DNA of 64,000 nucleotides from Diadema setosum (GCF_964275005.1 NC_092686.1:46498333-46562332), one strand, 5' to 3'; numbered from the stretch's first letter, positions 25,027 through 37,350 are shown. Translations and numbers: made by a program. Notes: a model not told the origin generated them from the letters alone.

Positions 25027-27261
25027 GCCGGACGTGGACGTGAATGTCGGAAGAGAGAAGAGGAAAACTATAACGTAATTTCACTATTGTATTCTGGTCA
25101 GGGTTGGACGAAAAATAAACGTAGAACTAAGACATTGTCCTACTATTTCGTTAACTTTGACCACGAAAGCTATTCAACATAATGTGGTAAATGCATCAAC
25201 AATACAATGTTACGGTTTTCGACGCTTGGATGCTAATGCCTAACAGGATGAGATTAGCGCCCTTCCTCGCTAGAATTCAAAGTTTGCGGTATTATTGTAG
25301 AACAAAATATTTATCTAATCACACCAGAACTACCTTTCCTTTCCGTTGTTCACGAGAAAAGTGGAAGGAAGGATAAATCAGAGTAAAGTTTAAACTTCAA
25401 CTGTGACGCCGTAAGTCACGTGCGTGGAGCTTGTAATATATATCGGTTGGACAGTTCTTCCTTCTCGTATGATTCTTTCGCAAGACACCAATGTTGAGCT
25501 GTTGGATACCCTCAGGGTCCTGTAATGGGTCTATAATTTTTGATCTGATGAACATCCTATGAGCGTGAATTTGTGCCCAGCAATTTTGCAATAGATTCGA
25601 GTGTTTAGTCAGTTTGTTCAAGTTCTGAGCTTTCATAACTAACGTTTTTTAGCTTGTTCATAGCAAACAATCACGCACGTCACTAAAATGATGATTTATG
25701 ACGGTTTTTTTTTCTCTCCTCTGAATGTGCAATTGAAACCTTACAGTGCAATTTCACATTATGTTCAAAAACAACTATAAGAAGTAAATCACCGTTTCCT
25801 GAAAACTCATCACGAAACCGTTGAACATAAACTACCTAAATTTAGATGTTGTTCGTCTAAAGTTTTCTTCATGCAGAATGGGGATATAAGCTGTACTTGC
25901 GCGTCATTGCCGCGCCCAGCATTGTTCCCTTTATAAAGTTTATTGTATTAGAAATGTCTGCATTTCAGTGATGTCGTTCCAATGTCAGCCATTACAATAA
26001 ATACAACCACAACATCTCTCGGAAAGGGAAGCAAACTTTGATAAACATGTTTATTGTACGAAAAGTAGGTCGTATAAAAAAATTCTTATCTTACTTACTA
26101 GATGAAATAAACATAGCAAAGTCTTGTTCGCCTCTCTATCTCGTCTTGGCTGAACCGCCACGAACTGCTCTGCTTTACAAATTGTGTTTGATTACCGGTC
26201 TATATGTAAAGACAGTGCAGGGGTCGCTGAGTGTAATACAGACTGTATAGTGTTTACATTACTGTCATATCGTAGCATATGATATCAACACACTTTGCTC
26301 TCCACGTGTTCACATCAGTGATAAAGAAACATAACAGTCTACAAAATATCTGACGAAATCACCCCATCAAAACTGTAAATTGCCCTTGGGTCTGCCTGCT
26401 TATTCTACAGGACATCTAAATTCCAAACACTTATTATGCGTCTTTACTGAGTTTGGCCCAATTGTTAAATGCATGTCGTTATGCAACAAAGGCACATGAC
26501 CCCTTTTCCACTACAAACTCATACACAGTACATTAATTTTCATTACGCTGTTATAAATAAATTTTTATGAATGACCCTCATCTTTCTGGCACTCTACTTG
26601 TAACTATTGAATGCTGGCTTCATATCCAGGGCGCATTGTATCCCTGCTAGTAAGAAATAACGACATCATAAGGCACAAATTGGTAATCGAATCCGTTATC
26701 AGAATTCCCAGGCTAGAAATCAAAGGCAATGAACAGTATATAAAACTTCGTCTGTATGTGTGCATGCATACATTTCATGTTCCATGTTGCAAGCATTCCC
26801 GGATGGATGGTGCATACTCTTTCTACTGTTGCCTGTGAATAGCGATCAATGCCCCATTTTTTTTTTCTATGAGATACTCTGCGATGTCATGATTACAAAT
26901 ATAGATTTTCAAATTAATAATGGATTGTATTCATGTTTTCTAAATGATCTCACATCATGCACTTGAGAAGAAGATACAATGTCCTGCAATAGCTTTCTCA
27001 AGGCTGTTCTTCTTACATCGAGCAAACCTGATCGTACAAAAATATGACCATAAGAGGGAGCCATTCCCTTGATTCATCTGTCTACCGAGTCTCTGCCTTC
27101 TTGGGCACAGCGAAATTCAAGAATCTACTCCACGTTAAAAGTTGACTCTAATAAACAGGAATGCTAGAAATTTCATCAAACTTGGACATGACTTCAGAAA
27201 GTTATGAAACAATAACTTTTTAGGTTCACAGGATATTCATTGCAAAAACTGGTCATAACCA

Positions 27262-27403
27262 CATTTATATGCAGATTAGATGTGATGAGGATCTACTTTT
27301 CCCTGATTTCATGTACAAAAGGAAACAAGTAAAGATTTGTTTGCAGGCCAATGGGAGACGTGATATGCAATGACATCAGCTCATCTAATCTGCACATGAA
27401 AAG
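27262..27403. mobile_element. weak MITE-like inverted repeat
   Basis: ATATGCAGATTAGATG at the left and CATCTAATCTGCACATG at the right are inverted; TGACATCAGCTCATC beside the right arm recalls the GAGCTGATGATGTCATC at 9215-9240. The ends are not sharply defined. Confidence 0.4.
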
Positions 27404-28043
27404 TTTGATTGCAAAACGATTTAAGCGCCATTTTTAACATTTCAAAGTTAGTCCATCATCAGATAAATCAAAATTAAACCTTTACAATGATACCTCACTC
27501 GTTACATAACAGCTAGGGAATATTCTTGAAATCACGACTATTTTCCCCCAAAATTCTTCATTTCTTTGTCATTTGGCAATTTTAATCACAAATATCTCAA
27601 ATTAACACAAATGGAGTTAGCTCGTTTGCAGTCAAACCTTTCATATCTAATATTACTGTTTTGTGAAATCTCCACTAATCTACTAATTTCATGTCAAGTA
27701 TCAATGAAACTTCTATTTGTGTTCTTTTTGTGTAATTTCACACAATCTATGAGAGCAGAATCTGGAGTTCTAACCCATTGAAGACCATAGTCCCTCATAT
27801 ACTAGGTCATGTCTCTATGGGAAATGAGTGCTATAGCAAAATCAGTTCAGCCTCAACAGGTTAAAATGTGGCTCAGTGGAGATTCAAGCCCTCTGCATGC
27901 ACCGATACACATTGTAAACTGTTACTTTATCATTTGCATGAGAGAAAAATTCACAGAGACAAGGTATGGTCTGCCACTCTGGTGGTAAATACATTTTGTA
28001 CACTGTATTCCATGAGTTTAGATAAAATTAATTCTTAACTAAA

Positions 28044-28086
28044 AACACACACACACGCACACACACACACACACACACGCACACAC
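28044..28086 (+). repeat. CA microsatellite
   Basis: CA repeats with two CGCA interruptions. Confidence 0.92.
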
Positions 28087-29135
28087 CATATAACAAAAGA
28101 AAGAATGGAAATTTCCTTTAGTTTGCAATTTGTTTTGCCTTTATTGTTTATAGTGTTTGGTAATTGGTAAGAGTTGTAAAGTCATATTGTGAGCTGAGAT
28201 GCTACAATCTTAGAAGAAAACAAACTCACATACAAATAAAAAAATTGAGATATTGTACCGGTATAATCATAAATAAAACTGTCACAAATTGTGCAAGGAC
28301 TTTGCCCCACCGAAAGATATCTGGGATTCTGATTTACATTGTACTAATTTACTTCTCAGAATGCATCTTCAATTTCCAATTACTAAAAAACAGATTCACT
28401 TCATTGTTAATGATTGAGAGGAAATCCATGATCTTGTGAAGCTCCTGCAGAATTCTTCCAACTAAATGAGGCACAAACACAGATGTAAAATGTATAAGAA
28501 CCAACAGTGCATCACAAAGCTTTGTACCCTCCTTGTATAGTTTCTTGACAAAACCACTTTGATATTTGTGGTACGCTAGATTCAGACTAATAAATACGGT
28601 AGGTAATAACTTACAATGAGTATTCAAATTGTTAATATGATTCAATTCATTTCAATTCAAATAATACATGTATGATGACACATTCCATCAATACCCCCTC
28701 CCCCCCCCCCCCCCCCTTCATTACTGCAAAAGTTACCTTCATATATATTTAATTGAATATTGTCCGAAACAAGCTAATTAAATGTCTGGCTGACCTTTAC
28801 AATCACACAGGTTGAGAGATTGAACAATTACAGGTTCAGTGTATATGTAATACATAATCTATGATTCAGAGCAATATATTTCTGAGGAAATGGCAGCAAT
28901 GATTACTGTTTTATGAGTGCAAACAGTTCATGAGGGTTTGGTCAAACAGTGACAATATCAAATGCTAGCTTTATCAAAAGCCTACCATGACATATGGTAT
29001 CAGGAAAATAAGCAAGGAAGTGACAGTGTTGTGGAGGAAAAAAACAAAACACATCCAGAAGGAAATCAAAGTCCACTAATATGTTTTATAAACTTCAAAA
29101 ACTGATGGAAAATAGAAGAATAATGCTAAAATGTA

Positions 29136-29362
29136 CTGTATACGCCGAATATTTCTTTCGAAAATTTTGTGAGTCAGCTGCTATTCGCGAAATTAAAAAC
29201 ACGCGAAAATATTGACTCTAATACCGAGATAAATGTGATGTACGTGTATACATTTGTCTGTTAAGTACATGACTCCATGATCGCGAATTTAACCACTCGC
29301 GTAATTGTCGGGAAGTCCCAATTCGCGAAAATTTAGACTCGCGAAATATATGGCGTATACAG
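29136..29362. mobile_element. TA-flanked MITE
   Basis: Ends CTGTATACGCCGAATATT and AATATATGGCGTATACAG, with TA on each side (29134-29135, 29363-29364). The interior has repeated TTCGCGAAA words. Same family as 41850-42047. Confidence 0.8.
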
Positions 29363-30266
29363 TACTTAAATAGAGTCAAGTACATAGGACAAAAAAATGC
29401 ATGAAGTGGATGCCAGTGAATCTTCTGATGATGAAATGAGTTCATTTGGTGGTATAGCTGGCATGCTATGTGGTGATGATGGATGTCCATGAGACTATGT
29501 TGGGAAAGAAAATGAGTTGAACACTGGAGCAGAGTGTCATGTGATACCAATCAGTGTTTAAAAAGTCTCAACACAGAGTCATGGCATACAAAGACAAACG
29601 ACAGTAAACAGATGTATTTAACTGTCTGAAATGTAGGTGATTAAAGGATGTGTGCTTAAGGACTTAGCTGCAAAACCAGCCGTAAATGCTTCAACGGGTG
29701 GTTACAACACTGTTTTTAGAAAATTTTGAAATGAGCGAGCATCCACACATTCTCAGTAAGTGACATGGCTCTAATACATCAATTATTTTCATAAATGATG
29801 ACAACAAATCTCCTATTTTGCTATGAAACCTTCTGGGGCTCAAGAGCTTTTACAAAGAAATCAAACTTATAAGCAAGGATTTATAGATTCCGTCAGATGT
29901 CCTTCATAATCATATCCCGTATGTAAATGTAGAAAAAGTTTATTCTTCGTGTCAAATAAAGAAGAATGAATTTCAACAATCTAACTTTGCAATACTCAAC
30001 ACTTATGATAACCTTTCCCTTCCTCTCTCTCTCTCTCTCTCTCTTTTAAGTGACCTAATGTATGATGCCACTTACATTTTCTTTAGCATGTGAAATCTTT
30101 CAAAAGAAAATGTTATCTAAAGTTTACTTGCTTCCATAGTGTAAAAATTGTTTTGTGCTATAGGAAACAGCTCCTCCGAGGATCTGTGACACAACCTCAC
30201 ACTCAGTATGGCTCCTCTGGTCATCCAGTCACTGACGAGGTGGGCGAGGTACAGCGCAGCCCACAG

Positions 30267-30272
30267 TTTATT
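30267..30272 (-). promoter_or_regulatory. UXT: candidate UXT polyadenylation signal
   Basis: AATAAA on the minus strand about 200 bases past the UXT stop, the first canonical signal there. The stretch between is more GC-rich than its surroundings, as expected for a 3' UTR. Assignment is inference. Confidence 0.5.
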
Positions 30273-30473
30273 CAGCAAACAATGCACTGAAGGTCGATGA
30301 ACTCTATCTGGTCACCACAGCTACCACCTGCCCGGGCCATCCTGCATGGGGAAGCGTTCACACAGCAGCTCGACTGCAGCAAAACTCTCCGGCCTCCATA
30401 ACGTCATGCTGCTGGTCATTGCCGACCACTACTGCAGACCTCTTGTTGTATGTCCACTGTCCTGACCCATGGA

Positions 30474-30542
30474 TCAAGGCCAAAGGGTTTGGGTCTGTGC
30501 CTCTGGCAAGTCCTTATCGAGATTTTGGAGCTCTCTCAGACC
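30474..30542 (-). CDS. UXT: UXT exon 6 (last coding exon)
   Basis: Encodes residues 135-156 (GLRELQNLDKDLPEAQ and on, ending TLWP) followed by TGA at 30476-30474. The acceptor is TTCTTTTAG. Confidence 0.93.
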   Translation of the reverse strand, partial: GLRELQNLDKDLPEAQTQTLWP

Positions 30543-33500
30543 CTAAAAGAAGGCAAAACATGATAGGTATACATTGCATGAATGAGGGACTCGGCGAACC
30601 ATGAACACAATAACAAACATAACATGCAGACTATTTTAAAGGATGTACAAAATTTTTGGTAGTATTCTTCACAGTCAAGCATTCCCCCACACTTACTCTG
30701 ACAAGTAGTTAATCAATTGCCCCCTCCCCCTTCATGATACAAAAGACTTGCTTGTGAGCTGTAAATGGGTCTCATTTGGCCCAGTCTCACTACATAAGAA
30801 AAGAGAACAAACAGATAGTCTCCATTTTCTTCCCAACCTCCTAAATTCCCACTCCTCTCAAGAAAGAATTAAAGTTATGCGAGTAGCAACTTCATTCTTG
30901 TTATTTTGTTACTCCATTCTACATGTGTCTAATTTCTCATTCAATGCTTCAAGTACTGTCAGATTGTTCCCACCACTGCCATTGTTACCACTACTCTACA
31001 AATGTACCATAACTCTTCATTCACATACCTCATACACTAGTTTGATGTGGGCCCTGATTTTGGCAGAATCCTGTGTCAATTTATCACTGTACCTGCAGGG
31101 GGGTGGGGGGGGGGGGTGGGAGAGAAAGAAAGAGAAAAAAAAATAACACACATGGGTTACGATATAGGATTACATGAATATTTGTTTTAATGTAGTCTTG
31201 GCTTTCATCAACAAGAATCCCTCCCTTGCAAAAAATTAAAGAATATTTAAACTAAAGAACTACATTGTTTAGAAGCGGTGTATGCATATGGGGGATTTAA
31301 TGTGAATAAACTGCTTGCTGGGAACCTCAGAATTATGTGCAGGCTTCTTGGAAATAAAACTATGGAAAAGAAAAGAAAAATAATGCAATATCAATACACT
31401 AATCTATACAGTCTTATAGACAACAAACAAATAAACAAACAAAACAGTAATGAAAGGTTTGCAAATGAGACAAATTTCTATCAATTTCATTTCATCACAA
31501 CAGTATTGCCTTACATAATGCCAGAGCTGACATTCAGAGAAGAAAATGTCTCGAGAATGAAAAGCTGAAATGTGGTCAGGCATATGCCACCACATCTCAC
31601 TGCAAACCCACCCAAGTATAGCTGTTACAATCTGCTAAAGGGTGTTAAAGGACAAATTCTCCATAATATATACAGTATGTGGATTGAGTGAATGCAGCAA
31701 TATCAGTAAAACACATCAGTGAAAGTTTGAGGAAGATCAGAAAATCCATTCAAAAGCTATGAAATTGTTAAGTTTCTGTGCAGTCACTGCTGAATGAGAA
31801 GACTACAACAGCTTATGATTTATATCATGTTTACAGTATGTCACATGCATAGAACGATGTCAATTAAATATGAAGATAATTCCACAAAATTTCATTTTTG
31901 GAAAAAAAGTGCACACTCCCTCAACTTGTTACTGATGTATGTTAAGGCTAATATCACTCCCCCTGCCATCAGAAAGAGGCAAGTAAGGTATTCTTTTGTT
32001 ATTCACAAAAAGTTAAAACATGTTGAATTTTCTGTATATTTTCTTTAAATATAGTTCAATGCTTGTCAAATCACAAGCTGTAGTATTCTTCTCATCCAGC
32101 GATGGTGGCACTGAAACTTCAACAATTCATAACTTTTGAATAGATATTCCAACTTTCCTCAAACTTTCAATGATGCATTCTACTAATATTGCTGCATTCT
32201 CTCAATCCTTACGGATATGAAGATGAACTTGTCCGTTACTTATATCAGGTGTCACGTAGGCAGTTTATGTTGGCCATTAAGAAAACAAACTCACTGTGTC
32301 AGATGCTTGGTTTTCTTCTCAATGAAGGCCAAAGCTTCGGGGAGAGTGAACTCTACAAAGAATCCAAAGCCAACTTGGACAAAGATCTTGGAAGAGTCAG
32401 GCCTGCATAAAAGCAAACAGCATGAGGATCATTGTATGATCAATTCTTCATACAGTGTACTCCCGTTATAACGAAGTCCTTGGGACCGCCAGTTTTCTTT
32501 CGTTATATCGAAATTTCGTTATAACCGAACAAATAAACAATAGAAATACATAGAGCGGATAATGTTGGGGCCTGAATTTTTACTTCGTTGTAACCGGAAT
32601 TTCGTTATAACCGTGTTTGTTATAATGGGAGTGCACTGCATCACATTAAGTTACCCAAGCCTGTAACTGCATGCTGTGTGGACATGGTGTCATGTTATGT
32701 TTTAGAAACACTTAATTTTTCTACAATTTCCATCTGTTCCATCTCTCTGGAGTATAAGGTGAATATAGATACTGTGATTTCTTAAATATCTCTCCAAATT
32801 TCTGCAGTGCATTAAAAGCATCAGTTATTCAGAAAAAAAAAGGAATATAAATACAAACAATGAACATTTGGTGCACTATTTCTATCAGGCTTCGAAGAGC
32901 GAGAATCTTATATAAAATGCCAGCTTACCAATATAAATAACACACTGGTGCTGAAAAGAGCTAAAAGACAATAATAAGGGCAAAAAAAAAAAAAAAAAAA
33001 TTGATGAATGATGAATGATGCTCAAGAGAAAGTTACAATGACTAATGACAGAAAACACTCACACTCTTGCCTGGGCATAGAAGTTGCAGCCCAGATCCAC
33101 CTGTGTTTTCAGCTCCCCTTCATCATAGCCTGCCTCCTGGTGTGTCATGGCAACAAAAAAAAAAAAAAACAAACAAAAAAAAAAACAAAAAAAAAATACT
33201 TCAACAGGCATTTAAAGGGATGGTACAGTATTGGTGGAGATGAGAATTGGGCATTTAACTTTTTGCGAGATACCAAGAAAACACTTATGATGTAGTACAG
33301 AACATACCATTTTAAGAGGAATTCAATGTTTATTTGATGAAAATCGGGTTTGGAATGACTGAAGCATCCAAAAACAAAGTAAAACAAAGCGAACGTAATA
33401 AAGTGTGGGTCCCACACTTTATTAGAATTGCTCTTTTTTTGTTGATATCTCAGCTATTTCAAAACCAATTTTCGTCAAATAGACGTTGAATTCCTCATAG

Positions 33501-35764
33501 AACTACATGCTCTTTCATATTTCATAAGAGGTTTCTTATTATCTCACCAAAAAATGTTAGAAACCTGAAGTTAGGTCTCAACCAAAATGATACGATCCCT
33601 TTAAAACCAAACATTACTGTCATCATCATCATCACCACCATGTTTTTCATATTCAAAATGCAACAAAGAGTGTAGAAGTGTAATGGTTTCATCAATGTAT
33701 GAAGGCAGATTAGCTTCCTTTAGCGAAGGAACATTCAAGGTGTACTTTTGAGCATTTCCATCAACCTCCGGCACAGCTGAATAGTTCCCAGTCCTCTGTG
33801 TACCTTGTAAGCTATTTCTTGCTTCATGTGTGAAATAATGGTGAGCATGAAACGTGGACCTGCAAATTGTCCAAAATGTCTTTGTTTTGCTTTTCAACTT
33901 AACTCAGGATCATTACTTTAAAAAGGAATGACCAATTTGCATAATCTGGTAACATCCTACCAATAAAAGTCTAGCCTCCTTCTCCTTGCACTTTTCCACC
34001 ACATTCTTGATCCTATTCTCTTCTTCCTCATTCTAAGGCCCTCTTGAGTTTCTTACCTGAATCTTTTCAATAGTCGTCTTCAGCTGGAGGTACTCTGCAA
34101 TCTGTGAGAATATCATGTCTCGAGTTTCCAAGACTTTTCTGCAAAATCAAAAATTGATGAGGCATTGAGCATGCATCCCAAAATTGTGCCACAGCATAGA
34201 GCCCCAAGTACTACTGTACACCCTGATACATCCTAGCTCTTAAATGAGACTCCCTCACCTCCTGTGCTGTGGAAGAAGTCCATGCATGGCTCATTTGGTT
34301 GTGTGAGATATAATTTTGGTACCACTGGACTGATACACTCATTATCTGGAAGTAGTCTGCCAATATGACTATAAACTATTTAAAGAGCTGGGAAAGACGA
34401 CCTTATGCCCCCCCAACCACTCCGCACTATTTTTTCCATACCACTCTACACTACATGTACCCTACCCTTTGCTAGCTTACCCACAGATGCTGCACTCACA
34501 TCAGTCCCACACACATCTGGCAAGTGGTGAGGTATGAGTGGGGGGACAGACCCTACATTCACATAAGACCCTGCTTCGCTTTTTTTACGACTGACCGTCC
34601 ACACTGCTATCTCAACAGTTCCCGAGCTGCAAGGCGCGCGGGGGCAATTGGGGCTTGGGGCAAGCTCTGCCACTTAAACAAGACATCGCGCTTGACTGAA
34701 AGATTGTTCTGTATCTATCTGGTTGTCGGGGATATGTTCTGCAGAGACTGCGGGGGGGGGGGGGGGGGGGGTGGTGGGGAGTCTTGCCAAGAGCTTTTTA
34801 TATTTTGATACTCTTCACATCACCTGAAATCATTCAGCCAAGCATCATCAGCACATTACTAAGTCATGATATTATCATCTCAAACACTACTCTTTCTCAT
34901 CTTGAAATCTACCTGAACTCTAGCCCAACCAGACGCTGTGCAAACACTTGTTTGTGTACAGCAACAGGGCTGTGTATAGACTAGTTAACTTAAACTCATG
35001 TTATTCTAGCTAGGCCAGGCCTAGACAGAACAATTCATCTGTCCGGAGGAGTACTACCAGTATTATCTTTTTTTTTTTTCACTTTATCGTCGGCTCTCCT
35101 CCAAGGGGATTTCGTGAAGCCAGATGCAGTCTCTGTGGAATATATCCCCAATATGATCAGATATATTGTTGTTGTTTTGTTTTTAGTGACCAGATAAAGA
35201 CCGATTTTTCAGTCAAGGATGGGGTCTAACCGCACCAGCGACCCCAACCCGTAACAAGCTGCTACTGGTTACAGTGCCCCGCGCCAGGGATAGGGTCTAC
35301 CAGATTAGATACCCTAGACAATCTATATCATGATATGTAAATCTATGAAGACTACGTCTTACGATAAAAGACATCATTTCTGTCAGTATTTACCATGCCA
35401 TGCACTAGATGTCTAATTTACACCAGTTAGTCTACCACGGGCATGGCCATCCGATCCGGGCCAAATGCTATGGTCCCTAGGTCTACTTTATCTCGAAGTT
35501 CAACTGCACCAGTGGGAGAAAAGATGAATTTGCAGTTTAGTCAAATCAGGCCACACAATTTGATCCAGTTCATTTGACAATGTCAATGGCATTTCTCTTT
35601 TTTGTTAAATTAAGTAATTTTATTCATTGTTAAGCGTTAAAGAGAAGAAAATCTAGCATGTGAATGTATGAAATGCAGCAAGTTACTCACTCCAAGTCTT
35701 TCCTCAACACTTCGTTAATGAACCGCTCATATTCAACCACTTTCTGCGGTATCTCGTCAGACAT
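30474..35764 (-). CDS. UXT: UXT, alpha-type prefoldin-like protein (six coding exons, 156 aa)
   Basis: The coding exons on the minus strand are 35764-35691, 34138-34057, 33136-33063, 32402-32295, 31092-31029 and 30542-30474. Together they give 471 bases with no internal stop. Every intron is GT-AG and the phases fit exactly. The product begins MSDEIPQKVVEYERFINEVL and contains QVDLGCNF, FVQVGFGFFVEFTLPEAL and GLRELQNL, which match animal UXT (human 157 aa) along its whole length. By family knowledge it is an alpha-type prefoldin subunit: N-terminal coiled coil about residues 1-55, beta-hairpin core about 60-98, C-terminal coiled coil about 100-145. UXT works in the prefoldin-like (R2TP-associated) chaperone complex and as a nuclear transcription cofactor. 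The start is the first ATG in frame and gives the expected length. It is divergent from EMC3, with a large palindrome starting about 140 bp upstream of the ATG. The match is from memory of the human protein, not a search. Confidence 0.95.
31029..31092 (-). CDS. UXT: UXT exon 5
   Basis: Encodes residues 113-134 (QYSDKLTQDSAKIRAHIKLV and on), the start of the second coiled coil. The acceptor CCCCTGCAG lies next to a G/C homopolymer tract (31098-31125) in the intron. The donor is GTATGT. Confidence 0.92.
31649..32236. mobile_element. MITE in UXT intron 4
   Basis: Long imperfect terminal inverted repeats. Left AGGACAAATTCTCC then GGATTGAGTGAATGCAGCA (31681 on), and right its reverse complement ending at 32208, continuing to GAACTTGTCC near 32234. 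TTAA precedes the left end. No open frame of note. A diverged half copy lies at 5618-5770. Confidence 0.75.
32295..32402 (-). CDS. UXT: UXT exon 4
   Basis: Encodes residues 77-112, including PDSSKIFVQVGFGFFVEF, the beta-hairpin region. The acceptor is TTATGCAG and the donor GTGAGT. Confidence 0.95.
32453..32638. mobile_element. pogo/Tigger-like MITE in UXT intron 3
   Basis: Terminal inverted repeats CAGTGTACTCCCGTTATAAC and, at the right, its near complement ending GGGAGTGCACTG. TA lies on the left and CA on the right. It is one of four copies in the window; the family call rests on the CAGT ends, the TA target and the GTTATAAC-rich TIR. Confidence 0.75.
33063..33136 (-). CDS. UXT: UXT exon 3
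   Basis: Encodes residues 53-76 with the conserved QVDLGCNF core. The acceptor is ACACCAG and the donor GTGAGT. It ends two bases into codon 77. Confidence 0.94.
33216..33600. mobile_element. TTAA-flanked foldback MITE in UXT intron 2-3 region
   Basis: TTAA on both sides (33212-33215, 33601-33604) with ends AGGGATGGTAC and GTATCATTTTGG-type right arm ending ATCCCT. The centre is a perfect palindrome, AAAGTGTGGG / CCCACACTTT. It lies in UXT intron 2. Second copy at 10985-11300. Confidence 0.72.
34057..34138 (-). CDS. UXT: UXT exon 2
   Basis: Encodes residues 25-52 (KVLETRDMIFSQIAEYLQLK and on), the end of the first coiled coil. The acceptor is TTTTGCAG and the donor GTAAGA. It ends in phase 0. 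Confidence 0.94.
35691..35764 (-). CDS. UXT: UXT exon 1
   Basis: Encodes residues 1-24 plus two bases of codon 25. The donor reads GTGAGT on the minus strand. The intron that follows is about 1.55 kb. Confidence 0.94.
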
Positions 35765-35904
35765 TTTGTGCCATTTACAGGAAATTATAGGTGTATAATG
35801 TTGGTTTGGAGTACCACCACAACGTCACTCATGGCCTGTGCACTGTGGCTCTGTCACGTTTACTGCGTTGTGCATTGCATCAAGCGTAGGCTGCTAATAC
35901 TATA

Positions 35905-36650
35905 TCAGTTCGGGAAACCCACTCACAAGGGGGGCCTCTCCTTATTAGTAACCCGTCCCCCTTATAAGTAACCCCGTCCCCCTTATAAGTAACCCCCGGG
36001 GCACCCCTTATAAGGAGTCTCCACGCTGTTTTGCAATGCAACGCGAAAATGAAAGGACTGCGGCAATTCGCTTGATTATGTCCATAAAGCTTCACAAGTT
36101 TCCTAGTTACTCACGAAATTTGAGCAAAATCGGTTTGAGGCATCATATCTAAAATCATGGATTTAAATGCGATGTCAAACGACCCATGCGAATGCTGAAA
36201 TGCGAACGATTACTGGCGCGAGTGTCGCCAGGCGCGGCGGCGCGGCAATGCTTGAGTGCAGACGTGGCGACTGAGTACGGAGGTCAGTCGCCACGTCTGC
36301 ACTCAAACATTGCCGCGCCGCCGCGCCTGGCGACACTCGCGCCAGTAATCGCTCGCATTTCAGCATTCGCATGGGTCGTTTGACATCGCATTTAAATCCA
36401 TGATTTTAGATATGATGCCTCAAACCGATTTTGCTCAAATTTCGTGAGTAACTAGGAAACTTGTGAAGCTTTATGGACATAATCAAGCGAATTGCCGCAG
36501 TCTTTTCATTTTCGCGTTGCATTGCAAGAAAGCGTGATGACTCCTTATAAGGGGTGCCCCGGGGGCTACTTATAAGGGGGACGGGGTTACTTATAAGGGG
36601 GACAGGTTACTTATAAGGAGGGGCCCCCCTTGTGAGTGGGTTTCCCCACA
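35905..36650. repeat. near-perfect 735 bp palindrome (foldback element) upstream of UXT
   Basis: The left arm (35912-36274) and right arm (36284-36645) are reverse complements over about 363 bp with roughly 11 mismatches by eye, about 97%, around a 9-base loop. The outer part of each arm holds a short tandem of CCCTTATAAGTAACCCC. The inner part is very GC-rich and not CpG-depleted. A third partial copy of the tip, containing TTTCCCGAACTGATAT, lies inverted at 36955-36976. The arms lie between the UXT and EMC3 starts. High arm identity suggests a recent insertion or an arm kept similar by gene conversion. No target-site duplication is clear. Confidence 0.9.
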
Positions 36651-36710
36651 GAACTATATAGGTAGAATGATCAAGTGGGGTCTGAAAGCATAGCCAGCGC
36701 ACGCGATCTC

Positions 36711-36884
36711 CGCCATTTTGGTTAGTCTTTTGTTACGTCACGGCTAGCGTGCGCAACAGGGTTTGCAGAGTTGCAGCATGGTAGGTATAGCGCGCCCAGG
36801 CCTACGCTGACTTTTTTTTCTTCTTTTTTACCTCCCCATGTTCATCGCAAGCCGTGACGTAACAAAAGACTAATCAAAATGGCG
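36711..36884. promoter_or_regulatory. inverted repeat with mirrored CRE-like and YY1-like motifs
   Basis: 36711-36745 and 36850-36884 are reverse complements over 35 bases with one or two differences. Each arm contains CGCCATTTT (YY1-like) and TTACGTCAC (CRE-like), so the motifs appear in both orientations 300-500 bp upstream of the EMC3 ATG. Weaker outer matches continue out to about 36669 and 36944. It may be promoter DNA, a second foldback element, or both. Motif names come from general knowledge; binding is not shown. Confidence 0.55.
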
Positions 36885-37201
36885 GCATGTAATGTGCGCG
36901 CAACTGGCTATAAAGCTACGCGTGGGTTGTGAATGGGCTTGATCAATCTACAATGTGGGTTTCCCGAACTGATATGATCCACTACCCGTGGCCGTTTTGG
37001 GACCCGTTCAGAGTTCAGTTATATAGAATATTGAAATATATAGACACAATAAAGACTTTTAAATAAATAATTTTAGGCTTAATAAAAATATTAAATTATT
37101 TTTAAAGTATTTTAGTATGGATATAACTGAGCACAATTTTTTACGCTTTAATTTAAGTTGTCTCGGATGCAATTTACTCACAGAAAAAAAAAAATCTTAT
37201 C

Positions 37202-37350
37202 ATGGCTGAGTTATTACTAGATCCAAATATCAGAATTTGGGTAGTTTTGCCTATAGTATTCATAACTTTCTTCGTAGGAATTATCAGACACTATGTTAGC
37301 TTACTCCTTGCAAGCCAGAAAAAGGTTGATTTGCAGAAAGTTGGCGACAG
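37202..37350 (+). CDS. EMC3: EMC3 exon 1
   Basis: Encodes residues 1-49 with the first membrane segment and Arg29. The donor is GTAAGC and the exon ends two bases into codon 50. The following intron is 3.56 kb and holds two repeat elements. Confidence 0.95.

Larger units (their letters stand above)
22530..29130. other. intergenic, no gene seen
   Basis: No exon chain or domain recognised on either strand. The open frame at 22858-23181 (minus, 107 codons) is not recognised. Contains three microsatellites and a weak MITE-like pair. Confidence 0.55.

Noticed and set aside
36175-36383. Two nearly identical 65-codon frames on opposite strands
   Set aside because: They are the two arms of the palindrome read on each strand, not a gene pair.
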